Assembly (NCBI RefSeq): GCF_002154505.1
Contig: NZ_MUBM01000004.1
Span: forward strand, 1 to 64,000
Length of the DNA stretch: 64,000 bases
Reading direction: 5' to 3'
Origin: Streptomyces carpinensis
GTDB taxonomy: Bacteria; Actinomycetota; Actinomycetes; Streptomycetales; Streptomycetaceae
The position numbers were made by a program, and so were the translations under genes. This document shows positions 52,673 through 61,790 of this stretch, piece after piece; the stretch's first letter is position 1, and each line of letters starts with the position of its first letter. The notes beneath the pieces are model-generated. The model ran no database searches and had not been told where the DNA came from. It saw only the letters and a list, made by a program, of their open reading frames with translations.

Positions 52673-53581
52673 TCACGCTGCCGGCGCCCGACGGGACATC
52701 CGGTACGTCGCTGCCACGTCCGCCCGGCCCAGACCGTTGCTCACTGCCAACTGCAGCCGATCACGCACCACTTCGACGATTCCGAGCTTCAGCCCCGCAT
52801 CCCGCGCCGCGTCGGCGATCAGCCCGGCGTCCTTGGCCGCCGCCTCCAGGGGGAAGGAAGGGGTGTCGAGGTCATCGCTGATCATCTTCGGGCCCTTGGA
52901 CTGCACGTAGGTGCTGTTCAGCGCGCTGCCGTTGATGACGTTGATCAATTGGCGCGGGTCGACACCCAGGCCCTCGGCGAGTGCCAGGGCCTCGGCGACA
53001 CCCTCGACGGTGGTCAGCACCCAGGAGTTGTAGGCGAGCTTGAGGCTGCTGGGCTGGCTGATCGCGTCGAGCCAGACGGTGCGCGTGCCGACGGCGTCCA
53101 GCACTGGTTGGACGCGCTCGCCCGCGCACATGTCGGACGCGGCGGCCAGGATGGTCAGGGTTCCGGCGACCGCCGGTTCCTTCGTGCCGAGCAGTGGCGC
53201 CTCCACGTAGGCCACGCCCATCGCGGCGGCCTTGTCCGCCAGGCGCCGGCTCCCTTCGGGCGAGACGGTGCAGCACTGCAGCCACACGGCGTCCCGGTCG
53301 ATGCCTTCGCGGGCCTGGTCGATGGTCTCGGCGACGATCCGTTCGTTGGCGAGGATGGTCAGCACGACCTTCGCTCCCCGGCACGCCTCGGAGGGGGTTG
53401 CGCAGACGATGGCGCCGACCTCGGCCAGCGCCTCGGCGGGCTCGCGGCTGCGGTTCCACACCCGCAGTTCGAGCCCCGCGGCGGCAATGTTCCTGGCCAT
53501 CGCGTCGCCCATGGTGCCGATCCCTAGCACCGCCACGACGGGGCGCCCGTGTCCCCTCGGCCCGGTGTCGCGTGTGTTCAT
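52673..53581 (-). CDS. 3-hydroxyisobutyrate dehydrogenase-family NAD(P)-dependent oxidoreductase
   Basis: Beta-hydroxyacid dehydrogenase of 302 residues. Seen are the Rossmann motif VLGIGTMGDAMARNI (GxGxMG, residues about 20-26), VWNRSREPAEAL (Arg after strand two, favouring NADP), YVEAPLLGTKEPAVAGTLTI (substrate-binding motif, normally DAPVSGG), and SLKLAYNSW with the catalytic Lys (K-x4-N). The substrate motif differs from true HIBADH, so another hydroxy acid or semialdehyde, or an imine, is possible. GGAGG stands before the ATG. The semialdehyde dehydrogenase gene ends 37 bp upstream; the two likely act in one pathway. Confidence 0.9.
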   Translation of the reverse strand: MNTRDTGPRGHGRPVVAVLGIGTMGDAMARNIAAAGLELRVWNRSREPAEALAEVGAIVCATPSEACRGAKVVLTILANERIVAETIDQAREGIDRDAVWLQCCTVSPEGSRRLADKAAAMGVAYVEAPLLGTKEPAVAGTLTILAAASDMCAGERVQPVLDAVGTRTVWLDAISQPSSLKLAYNSWVLTTVEGVAEALALAEGLGVDPRQLINVINGSALNSTYVQSKGPKMISDDLDTPSFPLEAAAKDAGLIADAARDAGLKLGIVEVVRDRLQLAVSNGLGRADVAATYRMSRRAPAA

Positions 53582-53618
53582 GGAAATCCTCCGCGTCAGC
53601 GTCCCGATGCCCTGCGGC

Positions 53619-55008
53619 TCAGGCGCTCTGGCCGATCCATACCGTCTTGGCGTTCATGAACTCGCGCATGCCCAGGTCGGACAGCTCCCGTCCGTAGCCG
53701 CTGCGCTTCACGCCGCCGAAGGGGATCTCCGGGTAGCTGGTGGTGTTGCCGTTGATGAACGCCATGCCGGACTGCACGTCGCGGACGAACAGCTCACGCT
53801 CAGCGGGATCCTCGCTCCACAGGTTCGAACCGAGTCCGTACGGGTGCCCGTTGGCGATTTCGAGGGCCTCCTCCAGCGAGGAGACGGTGAAGACCTGCGC
53901 GACGGGCCCGAAGACCTCCTCGTGGAACATCTTCATCTGCGGCGTGATGCCGGTCAGCACGGTCGGCGGGTAGAACCACCCCGGCCGGTCGGGCCGCTTC
54001 CCACCGGTCAGCAGCGGTCGCGCCCTTGCCGACCGCGTCGTCGACGTACGCCTCCACATCCGCCCGGCCCGACTCGGTGGCGAGCGGACCGATGTCCGTG
54101 GCGTCGTCCATCGGGTCGCCGACAACAAGCGCGGCCATCTTCGCGGTGAACTTCTCCAGGAACTGCTCGGCGATATCCTGGTGGACGAAGAAACGCTTGC
54201 CGTTGATGCATGACTGCCCGTTGTTCAGGGTCCGCGCCCGCACCGCCACGTCCGTGGCCTGCTTTAGGTCCGTCGAAGGCATCACGATGAACGGGTCAGA
54301 CCCGCCGAGTTCGAGGACGACCTTCTTGATCTCCTGACCGGCGATGGTCGCCACCGACCGCCCGGCCGGCTCGCTGCCGGTCAGCGTCGCCGCCGCCACG
54401 CGGTCATCCCGCAGCACCTGATCCACCCTGCGCGCGGAGATCAGCAGCGTCTGGAACGCGTCTTCGGGGAACCCCGCCTCGCGGAAGAGCTGCTCCATGT
54501 ACAGGGCGCACTGCGGCACGTTCGAGGCGTGCTTGAGGATTCCGACATTCCCCGCCATCAAGGCGGGCGCCGCGAACCGCATGGCCTGCCACAAGGGCAG
54601 GTTCCACGGCATCACGGCCAGCACCACACCGATCGGCTGGTACGTGTACGTCACGAACGTCTGCTTGGCACCCACGCTTTCGGCGTCACCGTGCTGGTCC
54701 CGCAGGAACCCCGGACCCTCGGCGGAGTAGAAGCGCAATCCCCGCACGCACTTCGCCACCTCTTCCTGCGCCGCTTTGAGGGTCTTGCCCATCTCAGTCG
54801 TGATCATGCGGCTGACGGCGTCCGCGTCCGACTCCAGCACATCGGCCGCCCGACCGAGCCACCCAGCGCGCTGCTCGACACTCGTCAGGCGGTACTCGGC
54901 CGCTGCCGCGGCGGCACGGGCGAGCTTCTCGTCCAGTTGCTCCGGGGTGAGTTCGTCGAAGCTCTTGAGAACCTCACCCGTCGCAGGGTCCGTCGTCGCA
55001 ATAGCCAT
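53619..55008 (-). pseudogene. NAD(P)-dependent succinate-semialdehyde dehydrogenase, one frameshift
   Basis: The first frame (ATG at 55008) runs through FAAPALMAGNVGILKHASNV, TLTGSEPAGRSVATIAGQEI, the catalytic Glu in LELGGSDPF and the Cys in NNGQSCINGKRFF, as far as VDDAVGKGAT. At about 54015 it shifts by one base, and the rest continues in another frame as LLTGGKRPDRPGWFYPPTVL, FHEEVFGPVAQVFTVSSLEE and FGGVKRSGYGRELSDLGMRE to the stop at 53619. Joined, it is a full aldehyde dehydrogenase of about 460 residues (GabD/Sad type). Either a recent inactivating mutation or a sequencing error explains it. No ribosome site is evident before the ATG. Confidence 0.85.
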
Positions 55009-55056
55009 ATATCGACGCTACGACCGCGGGCAACACCCCGCAAAAGCTGGGAACGT

Positions 55057-55260
55057 AAATATGGACACCCATGCCTTCAGCATCTCGAAGTCCGCGGCCG
55101 ACCGGATTATCGACCACCTCGGTCCCGCGCTTGCCCTGTGGCCCCGCAGGCGGTTCGCCAAGACACCGTGCTCATCGTGGACGGCACCGTGCGCCACGAG
55201 GCGCTTGATGACCGGGCGGGGGTGAAAGGACCCCGCCACCGGACTGTCGCAGCAGTCCGG
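55057..55260 (+). pseudogene. IS5-type transposase remnant, frameshifted
   Basis: The + strand gives FSISKSAADRIIDHLGPALA, then in a second frame DTVLIVDGTVRHEALDDRAG. This resembles the region around the first catalytic Asp (VLIVDGTLVPTxDR) of a common Streptomyces IS5-family transposase. It lies just upstream of the semialdehyde dehydrogenase gene, so that operon's promoter may be disturbed. Confidence 0.5.
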
Positions 55261-55349
55261 TTGAAGCTGAGGGCAGCCTGATCCGGGGGACGTCGGTGAG
55301 GGTGGGAAGCGGCCCTGACAACGCCGGGACGTGCTGGCACTACCAGACT

Positions 55350-56460
55350 GTGCGGGTCCGGCAAGCGAGACGAGAAGGTGTACGCGAGGAACCAGTGGTA
55401 AAGCTCCGTAAGCGACGAACCGGCTCCAATCTGGTGGATATGGGCTGGGATGCAGCGCGTGACCGCCATTGCAGTCAACTCCGAAGCCGCGTAGTGCCGT
55501 CGGTGAGGAGGCCACGATGAAGGACTGCGGCGTAGTCGTGGCGATGCTGCCGGGGCAAGAGCTGGGCACCTCCCTCGTCGACCGGTCATCGAGTGAACGT
55601 GGGAACCATCCCCGGTCGCCCTCCAGACCAGGCAGCCGGCCTGGTCCAGGGCAGGCCCGCCGCCGGCCGAGGGCCGCGGGGTGGGGCGGAGGTCCCGTAG
55701 TAGTCCGAGCGCGCGAGAGACGCGTCATGGCGAAGTTTGGCCGTCTAACTCGGCGTTGGATCGCTCTCTCAGAGAGTAGAGGTTCGGAAGGAGAAGCCTC
55801 TGGACTACCCGCCTTACCTGGACGCGAAAGCGCGAGGGGACAACAGCATGGCGGGAAAACGTGGAGCGTTGTGAAGGCGTTTATAGCGCTGCCGCGCAAA
55901 GTCCGTGTGATATGGCGAAGACCAGACTGTTTGAAGCCAAGTTCCCAGGGATGGAAATGTCCCTGGTGGGGCGTTACTCCCACGACTACTACTGGCACTC
56001 CCGTCACCGTAAGGCTCGCGCCCCTTAGGTGATCCCGAGTTCCTCTTGCATTGGACGTATCGAGCGTGACGTAGGCGGCCTGTCCGTTCCCTTGAGTGAG
56101 CTTGTTGCCCACCGTCCACCAGCCGGAAGGGTTGGGGCGAAGCAAAGGGGATTCGCCTGATGCTCATGGCTCCGCTCCGGGCGTTGTATGTCGGAGAGGC
56201 AAGGTACGCGTAATGCAGAGAGCCGAAGCCCTGATGGAGATCATCCATGAACGCGCCAAGAGAGGATTGCCATGGGAGAGGCTGTATCGGCATTTGTTCA
56301 ACCCGGAGCTGTACTTGCGGGCCTACGGGAAGATCTACCGCAATGACGGCTCTATGACACCCGGCTCCACCCAGGAGACCGTGGATGGCATGAGTCTGAA
56401 GAAGATTCAGGCGATAATCGATGCGCTGCGGTATGAGCGATACCGTGGCGAAAACCCCGC
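55350..56460 (+). mobile_element. 5' part of a group II intron (ribozyme domains and maturase start), 3' part lost
   Basis: The segment begins with GTGCGGGTCC at 55350, fitting the GUGYG 5' splice-site consensus. Then come about 860 bp that are non-coding, purine-rich in places (such as GGAAGGAGAAGCC near 55790) and unlike coding Streptomyces DNA, then a maturase/reverse-transcriptase start at 56213. The maturase stops after about 80 residues, and no domain V (the AGC bulged hairpin) or 3' AY end is recognisable. The intron is therefore truncated. The exact 5' end is inferred. A 38-codon frame at 55912-56028 (MAKTRLFEAKFPGMEMSLVG) is contained in it; its meaning is unclear. Confidence 0.55.
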
Positions 56461-56485
56461 GGTCCAGCCAGCGACGGCCCGTTAA
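56213..56485 (+). pseudogene. Group II intron maturase/reverse transcriptase, N-terminal fragment
   Basis: From the ATG at 56213: MQRAEALMEIIHERAKRGLP, WERLYRHLFNPELYLRAYGK, IYRNDGSMTPGSTQETVDGM and SLKKIQAIIDALRYERYR. This is the well conserved RT-0/RT-1 start of LtrA-like proteins (LYRxLxNxxLYLxAYxxIYxNxGAxTPGxxxxTVDGM). After RYERYR the family sequence breaks off and the frame ends at 56485. All catalytic motifs (YADD) and the maturase domain are missing. Confidence 0.85.
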
Positions 56486-56732
56486 GCACCCATCACACCC
56501 GCTGCTGATCATCCAGCACGGCATCGGATGCGCGACAAGCAGAGACGCGCGAAGATGGTGATCCGTTATACGGCGGAACGCGGACCATCACGATGTCCGC
56601 GTCGGAGGCCCCCTGCCGGTCGACCGCACACGACAATCGCGGCGGCGATGGGTGACGCCTTCCGCACGTCCTCACCGCTCTCAGCCGCCGAAGAGGCCAA
56701 CTCCACCTTGTACGCCGAGGAAGTGGAAGCAC

Positions 56733-57575
56733 ATGACGGTCTCCAGAATCCTGACATCGGGCATGGGCAGACTAGCCCTTGGATTCGCGGTCCTCTCCGC
56801 CATGACCGTGATGCCGACTCACGCAGCGGACGATCTCGCCGCGACCCCGACGGGCCAGAAGCCAACCGTGGTGCTCGTACACGGAGCATTCGCCGATGGG
56901 TCCAGTTGGAACGCTGTAGTGCAGCGCCTGCAGCAGGACGGCTACCAGGTCATCGCCCCACCCAACACGCTGCGCGGCATACCGCAGGACTCGACGTACC
57001 TGAACAGCCTCCTGAAGACCATCAAGGGGCCGATTGTCCTCGTCGGACACTCCTACGCCGGCGAAGTGATCTCACAGGCGGCCGCCGGCGTCGACAACGT
57101 CAAGGCACTTGTCTACATCAACGCGATCATGCCGGACAAGGGAGAATCCTTCGCCAGCCTCTCCGGCAAGTTCCCGGCAGCGCCACTCACCAAGGCACTG
57201 CGGCAGGTCCCGTTCCGCAACGGTGACGGCACCACGGGCACCGACGTGTACATCCAGCCCGCCAAACTCCACGCCACCTTCGCCCAGGACCTCTCCCAGC
57301 AGCAGGCCTCCGTCATGGCATCGACGCAGCGCCCGATCGCACATTCGGCCTTCACCGACAAGGTCACCGAAGCAGCCTGGCGGGACAAGCCCGTTTACGT
57401 ACTCGTCGGCAAACAGGATCGGGCCATAAACCCCAGCCTCGAACGGTACGAGGCCAAACGCGCACACGCACGCAAGACAGTGGAGATCAACTCCTCACAC
57501 GTCTCCCTGATCTCCCACCCTCAAGCCGTCACCGATCTCATCCTCAACGCAGCCAACGACACCGGCCACCAGTAG
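56733..57575 (+). CDS. Exported alpha/beta hydrolase, methyl-esterase-like
   Basis: Protein of 280 residues. The N-terminal 33 residues are a signal peptide (LALGFAVLSAMTVMPTHAA, cleavage after THAA). The mature enzyme starts with TVVLVHGAFADGSSWNAVVQ (oxyanion loop), has the nucleophile in VLVGHSYAGEV, and ends with the His in NSSHVSLISHPQAVTDLIL, the layout of small methyl-esterase or hydroxynitrile-lyase-like hydrolases. GGAAG precedes the ATG. Substrate unknown; secretion suggests an external ester. It stands alone between the intron fragment and the FUSC gene. Confidence 0.87.
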   Translation: MTVSRILTSGMGRLALGFAVLSAMTVMPTHAADDLAATPTGQKPTVVLVHGAFADGSSWNAVVQRLQQDGYQVIAPPNTLRGIPQDSTYLNSLLKTIKGPIVLVGHSYAGEVISQAAAGVDNVKALVYINAIMPDKGESFASLSGKFPAAPLTKALRQVPFRNGDGTTGTDVYIQPAKLHATFAQDLSQQQASVMASTQRPIAHSAFTDKVTEAAWRDKPVYVLVGKQDRAINPSLERYEAKRAHARKTVEINSSHVSLISHPQAVTDLILNAANDTGHQ

Positions 57576-57778
57576 ACGAACAGGCATGGCCTCCCACAGC
57601 GGCGGGTTGCGGTTCCAGCCGCGGTTCGTGCCGGCAGTAACAACTGCTGACACCTCGCGGACAGCGCCGGCCACGAGGCTCCCAGCAGACTGGCAGCACC
57701 TGCTGAACCGGGTCCGGTAGGAATCGGACGAGATCGGAACCTCGCTAGGTTCCTTGATCCTGAAACGGCGGTCGCAGA

Positions 57779-58354
57779 ATGGCGGTGGCGGCAAGTTCAC
57801 CACAGGCGGGGACCGGGAAGCTGCTGAGGTACTCGATCGAAGTCGGTCTGGCCAGTCTGCTGAGCTACTGGGCGGCCACCAGAATTTGGTCGAGTACTCA
57901 TCAGCCATACGAGGAAGGGCAACTCGGCGGCATGTGGGCTGCGATTTCTACGATTTTCGTGATCCGGGAATGCAAAAGGAAAAGTGCAACAGCGGCGATG
58001 GCTCGCATGTCCGCGACGCTCATCAGCTTTGTACTCTGCCTGGTCTACCTCGCGTTCTTGCCGTTCCAAGCATGGGGACTCGCTCTACTCGTGTGCCTGA
58101 GCGTCCTGGTGCCCGGGCTAGTCGGACGCCCAGGCGACGAAGCAACCGCAGCCATCACCACCACTGTCGTCATGGTCGTCGCAGGACTGAACCCGCACGG
58201 CGCCTGGAAACAGCCCCTGCTACGTTTGGCGGACACGGCCATCGGCGTAGCTGCAGGCATGGTCACGCTGGTCATCGTGGCTCAGATCGGCAAGTGGACA
58301 GGCAGGGGCCGCAGCTCTCATTCGGATCGATCAGTCACGAGTCAGGCCGACTGA
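57779..58354 (+). CDS. FUSC/aromatic-acid-exporter-like membrane protein
   Basis: Membrane protein of 191 residues with about five to six hydrophobic segments. The pattern GLASLLSYWAATRIW, GMWAAISTIFVIRECKRKSA, MSATLISFVLCLVYLAFLPF, VCLSVLVPGLVGRPGDEATA and RLADTAIGVAAGMVTLVIVA matches the membrane half of FUSC/ArAE proteins (RxxxTxxGxxxAxxV). These export aromatic acids or related compounds. It lacks the large cytoplasmic domain of AaeB. The ATG at 57779 has no clear ribosome site. The secreted hydrolase gene lies 200 bp upstream on the same strand. Confidence 0.75.
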   Translation: MAVAASSPQAGTGKLLRYSIEVGLASLLSYWAATRIWSSTHQPYEEGQLGGMWAAISTIFVIRECKRKSATAAMARMSATLISFVLCLVYLAFLPFQAWGLALLVCLSVLVPGLVGRPGDEATAAITTTVVMVVAGLNPHGAWKQPLLRLADTAIGVAAGMVTLVIVAQIGKWTGRGRSSHSDRSVTSQAD

Positions 58355-58589
58355 CTCCTCATGTTTTCGCAAGGCGGGCTGTTCGAACACTGATCGAAAG
58401 CGCGGGAAGTCCTCCTCACCGGAAACCATGCGGTCCAGGCCGTCGTCCACATGCACAACCTCGCCCTCGCGTCATGTGCCGACGTACGGGCCGGCATGGG
58501 CCGTCCCCAGTACGGCACCGTGCACGGCCGCGGCAGCGGCGGTGCACGCGGCGGCTGCTGTGCCAGGTGTGTGGGCAGCCTGCAGACCG

Positions 58590-58780
58590 CGACGAGCAAG
58601 CGTGCGGTGGCTGCTGGAGGACAACATCGTCCTCGCGCTCACCACGGAGATCGCAAGGCTGAAGAAGCGACTCCGCGACCAGGAGAAGGAACTGCGAGAG
58701 GGCTCGCCCAGGCGCACGAGAACCTCGAACTCCGACGCGAAATCGCACGCCGCGGCGGCTTCGTGCCTCCCGCGTAGACC
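58590..58780 (+). pseudogene. Coiled-coil remnant, possibly a DUF6262-type transposon helper
   Basis: Across a frameshift the + strand reads TTEIARLKKRLRDQEKELRE and then GLAQAHENLELRREIARRGG. It is a charged coiled coil similar in style to small helper proteins (DUF6262) of some actinomycete transposons. The rest of 58355-58892 shows no gene. Confidence 0.3.
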
Positions 58781-58892
58781 AGCAGCATCGGAGCCTGTTG
58801 ACCACGTCGCAGCAATCGCAGGAACAGTGCAACCAGGAGAAATACGCCGAGCTCAAGATCAAACCGTCGATAACTTCAGAACTGGCGGATTG

Positions 58893-59285
58893 GTGGGCAT
58901 GACTCGCGGCCCAGTGGCGGGCTGATCGCCGCTGGGCTTCGGGTGTCTGGTTCAGGCCGCGGTCTCGATGGGTTGGTGGTGAGCATGTGCCAGATGGCGA
59001 CGATCACGGAGTGCTCGACGGCGACAAGGGCCTTCATGACGCCGCGGGGGGGAACGAGACGTTTGTAGCGGGAACGATCCTGCCAATGTCGACGTGATCG
59101 AGATCCGCGGCAGCGGGGGCTTCCTCAGCCTCACCGCTAGACGGCGGTGTTCAGACTGTGAGGCCTTCGATCGCGACGGGAAGGTGGCGGGGGCCGCGCA
59201 GTACGGCGTTGGCGCGGTAGGGCGGCGGGTCCTCGAGCAACCGGGAGAACGTGACCCGGCGGAACAGTTCGGGCACGGCCAGATG
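58893..59285. repeat. Direct repeat copy 2: P450 gene end plus IS110 remnant
   Basis: Second copy of the segment at 43280-43741, same orientation, 15.6 kb away. Here the P450 gene is complete and runs into the repeat from the right. The IS110 remnant (- strand, 58955-59095: SRYKRLVPPRGVMKALVAVE, HSVIVAIWHMLTTN) is shorter than in copy 1 because about 100 bp are replaced. Confidence 0.85.
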
Positions 59286-60356
59286 CAGTTCGATGCGGGC
59301 GAGGGGTGCGCCGAAGCAGTAGTGGATGCCGGTGTAGAAACCCAGGTGCTCGTTGTCCTTGCGGTCGGGATCGAACCGGTCGGGGTCCACAAAGCGTTTG
59401 GGGTCCCGGTTGGCCGCGGCCAGCATGAGCCAGACCGGTGAGCCCTTGGGGATGGTGGTCCCGGCGACGTCGATGTCGGCCAGGGCGGTGGTCCACGGGA
59501 CGAACTGCACCGGGGGCTCGAACCGCAGCACTTCCTCGATGAGCGGGACGGCCAGGTCCGGCTCCTTCTGGAACCGCTCGAGGACGTCGGGGTGGCGCAA
59601 CAGGGTGAGGGTCGTATTGGTGATCGCGTTGACGGTGGTCTCGTGGCCGGCGACCAGCAGCAGCACCGCGGTGGCCTCCAGGTCTGCCGGTGTCATGTCA
59701 GGTGCGAGCGCACTGAGCATCCCCGGGCCGGGGTGGCGGCGCTTCGTCTCGATCAGATCGGACAGGTAGGCGCCCATCTCCTGGCGCGCCCGCTGTCCCT
59801 TTTCCTGGCCGTCGCCGCCGCCGGGGCGGGGATCGAGTGACGATGCCAGGGCGTCGGCCCAGCCGTGGAAGCGTGGTTCGTCCTCGCGTGGTACGCCGAG
59901 GACCTTGCAGATGGCGGTGACGGGTAGGGGGTAGGCGAAGTCCTCGACAATGTCGACCTGGTCCTTGCCGTCGAAGGCGTCGAGCAGCTCGGTGACGACC
60001 TTGGCCAGCTCGCCGCGCAAGCCGTCGAGGAAACTGGGGCTGTGCGGGGGGCCGAACGGCCGGTTGATGGTGTCGCGCAGCCGGTCGTGCACCGGTGGGT
60101 CGGTGAAGATGAAGCTGGGCGGCAGGCCTTGGTCCTCCGCGTCCGCTGTGCGGGCGTAGCGGGGCGGGCGGTTGCGGGTGTCGTTGCTCAGCCGCGGGTC
60201 GTTGGCCAGGTTCCGCACCTCGTAGTAGGTGCTGACCAGGTAGGTGCCGTCGTCCTCCCGCCTGACCGGTTGCTTGCGCAGTTCCGCGTAGAGGGGGTAC
60301 GGATCGGCCCGATTGGCGTAGTCGGTGATCTGCGCGGAGAGGGTGCCGGGCGTCAT
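59151..60356 (-). CDS. Cytochrome P450 monooxygenase
   Basis: Soluble bacterial P450 of 401 residues. The I-helix oxygen-binding motif is LLLVAGHETTVNAI (A-G-H-E-T-T), the K-helix E-x-x-R is EEVLR, and the heme-binding loop is FYTGIHYCFGAPLAR with the ligand Cys (F-x2-G-x-H-x-C-x-G). AGGAG stands before the ATG at 60356. The reductase and ferredoxin genes directly upstream on the same strand form a complete class I electron-transfer chain. The last 44 codons exist again as a pseudogene at 43607-43741. Substrate unknown; CYP105/CYP107-like overall. Confidence 0.96.
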   Translation of the reverse strand: MTPGTLSAQITDYANRADPYPLYAELRKQPVRREDDGTYLVSTYYEVRNLANDPRLSNDTRNRPPRYARTADAEDQGLPPSFIFTDPPVHDRLRDTINRPFGPPHSPSFLDGLRGELAKVVTELLDAFDGKDQVDIVEDFAYPLPVTAICKVLGVPREDEPRFHGWADALASSLDPRPGGGDGQEKGQRARQEMGAYLSDLIETKRRHPGPGMLSALAPDMTPADLEATAVLLLVAGHETTVNAITNTTLTLLRHPDVLERFQKEPDLAVPLIEEVLRFEPPVQFVPWTTALADIDVAGTTIPKGSPVWLMLAAANRDPKRFVDPDRFDPDRKDNEHLGFYTGIHYCFGAPLARIELHLAVPELFRRVTFSRLLEDPPPYRANAVLRGPRHLPVAIEGLTV

Positions 60357-60395
60357 GGTGTCTCCTGAGGGCTCCGGGCCACACAGGGCCGGTGA

Positions 60396-61790
60396 TCAGC
60401 CATGCGACGGAACGAACTGGACACGCCGCTCGCTCGGTGAGTGGCCCGTCAGCGTGACGGTGGCCCCGTGGGTGGGCAGGTGGGGGTCGGGGAAGGCCGG
60501 GTCGACCGGCTGCAGTGTCTCGGTGCGAAGGTCGACCGTGCGGTAGTCCGGCGGGAACAGCGCGCCTGCCGCGATCTGCTGTTCGTAGAATCCCAGCCAC
60601 TTGGCGCCGTCGAAGGACGCCGCGGCGATGACGCGGCCGCGGTACCCGTACACGGCTACGAACCGTTCCTCGGCGAGTGTTCCCTGGGCGACGACCAGCT
60701 GGTCGCCCAGCGGGGGGACGCCCACGGACTTGATGTTGACGCCGAACTGCGAGGACCAGAACATCGGCAGCCACAGGTGCGGACGGCGCTCCGGGCCTGC
60801 GCAGATCATGTTGTGGGCGGCGATCTCGGCCTGTTCGACCGCGTTGCCCCAGTGCTCCAGCGAGAGGAACTGGTAGTCGAACAGCGGGTGGGGGCTGCGT
60901 GCGACGTCGCCGGCGGCGTAGATGTCGTCGGTGACGATGCCGTTGACGTCGAACACCCGGCACCCGGCGTCGCACGCAATCCCGCGGGGGCCCGCGGCCA
61001 GGCCCGAGCCGGCGAGCCAGTCGGTGTTCCGGATGGCGCCGAGCGAGACGACCGCCACGTCCACGTCGATCGCCGATCCGTCGGAGAGGTGGGCGCGCTT
61101 GAGGCGTCCGCCGTAGTCGCCCTCTAGGGCGGTGACACTTATGCCGCAGCGCAGGTCGACTCCCTTTCTGCGTTGCAGCCGGTCCGCGACCGCGCCGATC
61201 ACTCCGCCGAGTGCGCCCACCAGCGGTGCCGGGCCGCGCTCGGCGACCGTGACCTCAAGGCCCAGCTCCCGGCAGGCGGAGGCGACCTCGGAACCGGTGA
61301 AACCGGCGCCGATCACCAGCACGCGGGACACACCCCCGGTCAGCTTCCGGCGCAGGCGTGCGGAGTCGTCGCGGGTGCGCAGCACGAACACGCCGTCCAG
61401 CGCGGCCTCTTCCGGGTGGATCCAGGGCCGCGCTCTGGTCCCGGTGGTGATCAGAAGGCGGTCGTAGGGGACGGTGTCGCCGTTGGCCAGGCATACCCGC
61501 TTGGCGTCCCGGTCGAGGCTCTCGGCGGCGACGCCCAAAGACCATTCGGCGTCGATGTCGCGCCGCCGCGGCAGCGTGGTGTCCTCGGGCCGTGCCCGCC
61601 CGAGCAGCGCCTGCTTGGACAGCGGCGGCCGGTCGTAGGGTTCGTACGGCTCGTCGCCGATCATGGTCAGCGATCCGGTGAAGCCCTTCTCGCGCAAGGT
61701 CTCCGCCGCACGCAGCCCGGCAAGCGAGGCACCGACAACGACAATACGGCCCTCCCGCCGCAGGACCTCGACGTCCGTGTCAGCCGACAT
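60396..61790 (-). CDS. NAD(P)H-dependent ferredoxin reductase (FAD)
   Basis: Putidaredoxin-reductase-like flavoprotein of 464 residues that passes electrons from NAD(P)H to the ferredoxin. FAD motif VVVGASLAGLRAAETLRE (residues about 17-34), YEPYDRPPLSKQ, NAD(P) motif VLVIGAGFTGSEVASACREL, and the second FAD region DIYAAGDVARSPHPLF are all visible. A C-terminal extension of about 50 residues (DLRTETLQPVDPAFPDPHLP) exceeds the usual about 410. Its start overlaps the ferredoxin gene by 11 bp, and the P450 gene follows after 39 bp. Confidence 0.95.
   Translation of the reverse strand: MSADTDVEVLRREGRIVVVGASLAGLRAAETLREKGFTGSLTMIGDEPYEPYDRPPLSKQALLGRARPEDTTLPRRRDIDAEWSLGVAAESLDRDAKRVCLANGDTVPYDRLLITTGTRARPWIHPEEAALDGVFVLRTRDDSARLRRKLTGGVSRVLVIGAGFTGSEVASACRELGLEVTVAERGPAPLVGALGGVIGAVADRLQRRKGVDLRCGISVTALEGDYGGRLKRAHLSDGSAIDVDVAVVSLGAIRNTDWLAGSGLAAGPRGIACDAGCRVFDVNGIVTDDIYAAGDVARSPHPLFDYQFLSLEHWGNAVEQAEIAAHNMICAGPERRPHLWLPMFWSSQFGVNIKSVGVPPLGDQLVVAQGTLAEERFVAVYGYRGRVIAAASFDGAKWLGFYEQQIAAGALFPPDYRTVDLRTETLQPVDPAFPDPHLPTHGATVTLTGHSPSERRVQFVPSHG

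Noticed and set aside
55018..56145. 375-codon - strand frame between the dehydrogenase and the maturase fragment
   Set aside because: Runs through the intron and IS5 remnant, has no ribosome site and no recognisable domain.
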